A stretch of 5,812 nucleotides of DNA from Methylotenera_A sp040387035 (GTDB lineage: Bacteria > Pseudomonadota > Gammaproteobacteria > Burkholderiales > Methylophilaceae): positions 1 through 5,812 of the forward strand of contig JAZKEN010000054.1 in NCBI GenBank assembly GCA_040387035.1, written 5' to 3'. Of the stretch, positions 5,597 to 5,812 are shown one piece after another. Position 1 is the stretch's first letter, and each line of letters opens with the position of its first letter. Under the pieces are notes generated by a model that saw nothing but the letters and a program-made list of their open reading frames with translations, was not told where the DNA came from and searched no databases. The position numbers and the translations under genes are program-made.

Positions 5597-5636
5597 CTTG
5601 AGTTTCTAACAGGAACCTGTTCGATACAAGCTCAAG
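5597..5636 (+). promoter_or_regulatory. Nested inverted repeats in the rpsU leader
   Basis: The outer arms CTTGAG (5597-5602) and CTCAAG (5631-5636) enclose an inner perfect palindrome AACAGG-AA-CCTGTT (5608-5621). In the transcript this could fold as a two-part hairpin beginning about 5 nt after the predicted start site and ending 36 nt before the start codon. It might be an RNA control element for S21 or, at the DNA level, an operator. No U-tract follows, so it is not a standard terminator. The function is unknown. Confidence 0.4.
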
Positions 5637-5672
5637 TGTTATTTTAAAGCAATTGCCGATAAGAGAGAACGA

Positions 5673-5812
5673 ATGTCTAGTGTACGTGTAAAAGAAAATG
5701 AGCCGTTTGACGTTGCATTACGCCGTTTTAAACGCCTAATTGAAAAAACAGGTTTGTTGAACGACCTTCGCGCACGCGAATTTTACGAAAAACCAACTTG
5801 GGAACGTAAACG
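5673..5812 (+). CDS. rpsU: 30S ribosomal protein S21, N-terminal part (partial)
   Basis: The window ends after 46 full codons plus two bases, about two thirds of the usual 70-residue S21. The sequence begins MSSVRVKENEPFDVALRRF and includes EKTGLL and RAREFYEKPTWERK, a clear match to the S21 family of small basic proteins of the 30S platform, near the anti-Shine-Dalgarno end of 16S rRNA. GAGAG (5663-5667) is 5 nt before the ATG. In many proteobacteria rpsU leads the rpsU-dnaG-rpoD operon, and the divergent tsaD supports that setting, but the following genes are outside the window. Confidence 0.96.
   Translation, partial: MSSVRVKENEPFDVALRRFKRLIEKTGLLNDLRAREFYEKPTWERK

Noticed and set aside
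5608..5621. LexA-type SOS box at AACAGGAACCTGTT
   Set aside because: LexA sites have CTGT-N8-ACAG; here the half-sites are in the opposite order (ACAG-N4-CTGT) with shorter spacing.

Overview
The window is ordinary chromosomal housekeeping DNA, most likely from a betaproteobacterium. A member of the Methylophilaceae or a relative would fit the gene order and moderate base composition, but this is inference. The right-hand half, folB(-) plsY(+) tsaD(-) rpsU(+), has the same order and orientation I recall for the E. coli region leading into dnaG-rpoD. The left edge is the end of the ribosomal protein L19 gene.

Layout: the last 34 codons of rplS end in a strong two-way terminator with a perfect 23-bp stem (144-197). 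A short O6-alkylguanine-DNA alkyltransferase gene (272-784) overlaps xerD (GTG start, 772-1677) by 13 nt, so the two probably form one transcription unit. A minus-strand gene (1700-3022) converges on xerD. It encodes a membrane-anchored EAL-domain cyclic-di-GMP phosphodiesterase with every expected catalytic residue. A 200-nt non-coding gap separates it from folB (3223-3576, minus). folB is divergent from plsY (3703-4320, plus), and most of the 126 nt between them is a palindromic interspersed repeat. tsaD (4339-5472, minus, TTG start) converges on plsY and diverges from rpsU (5673 onward, running off the right edge). A good sigma70-type promoter and an inverted-repeat leader precede rpsU.

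Roles: XerD resolves chromosome dimers, the alkyltransferase repairs alkylated bases, FolB makes folate, PlsY starts phospholipid synthesis, TsaD makes the tRNA t6A modification, L19 and S21 are ribosomal, and the EAL protein lowers cyclic-di-GMP. They do not form one pathway.

I found no mobile gene, CRISPR array, toxin-antitoxin, phage or biosynthetic module, and no convincing undescribed system. The points most worth a second look are the repeat filling the folB/plsY control region, the roughly 33-residue insert in TsaD, the receptor-like membrane half of the EAL protein, and the nested inverted repeats before rpsU.
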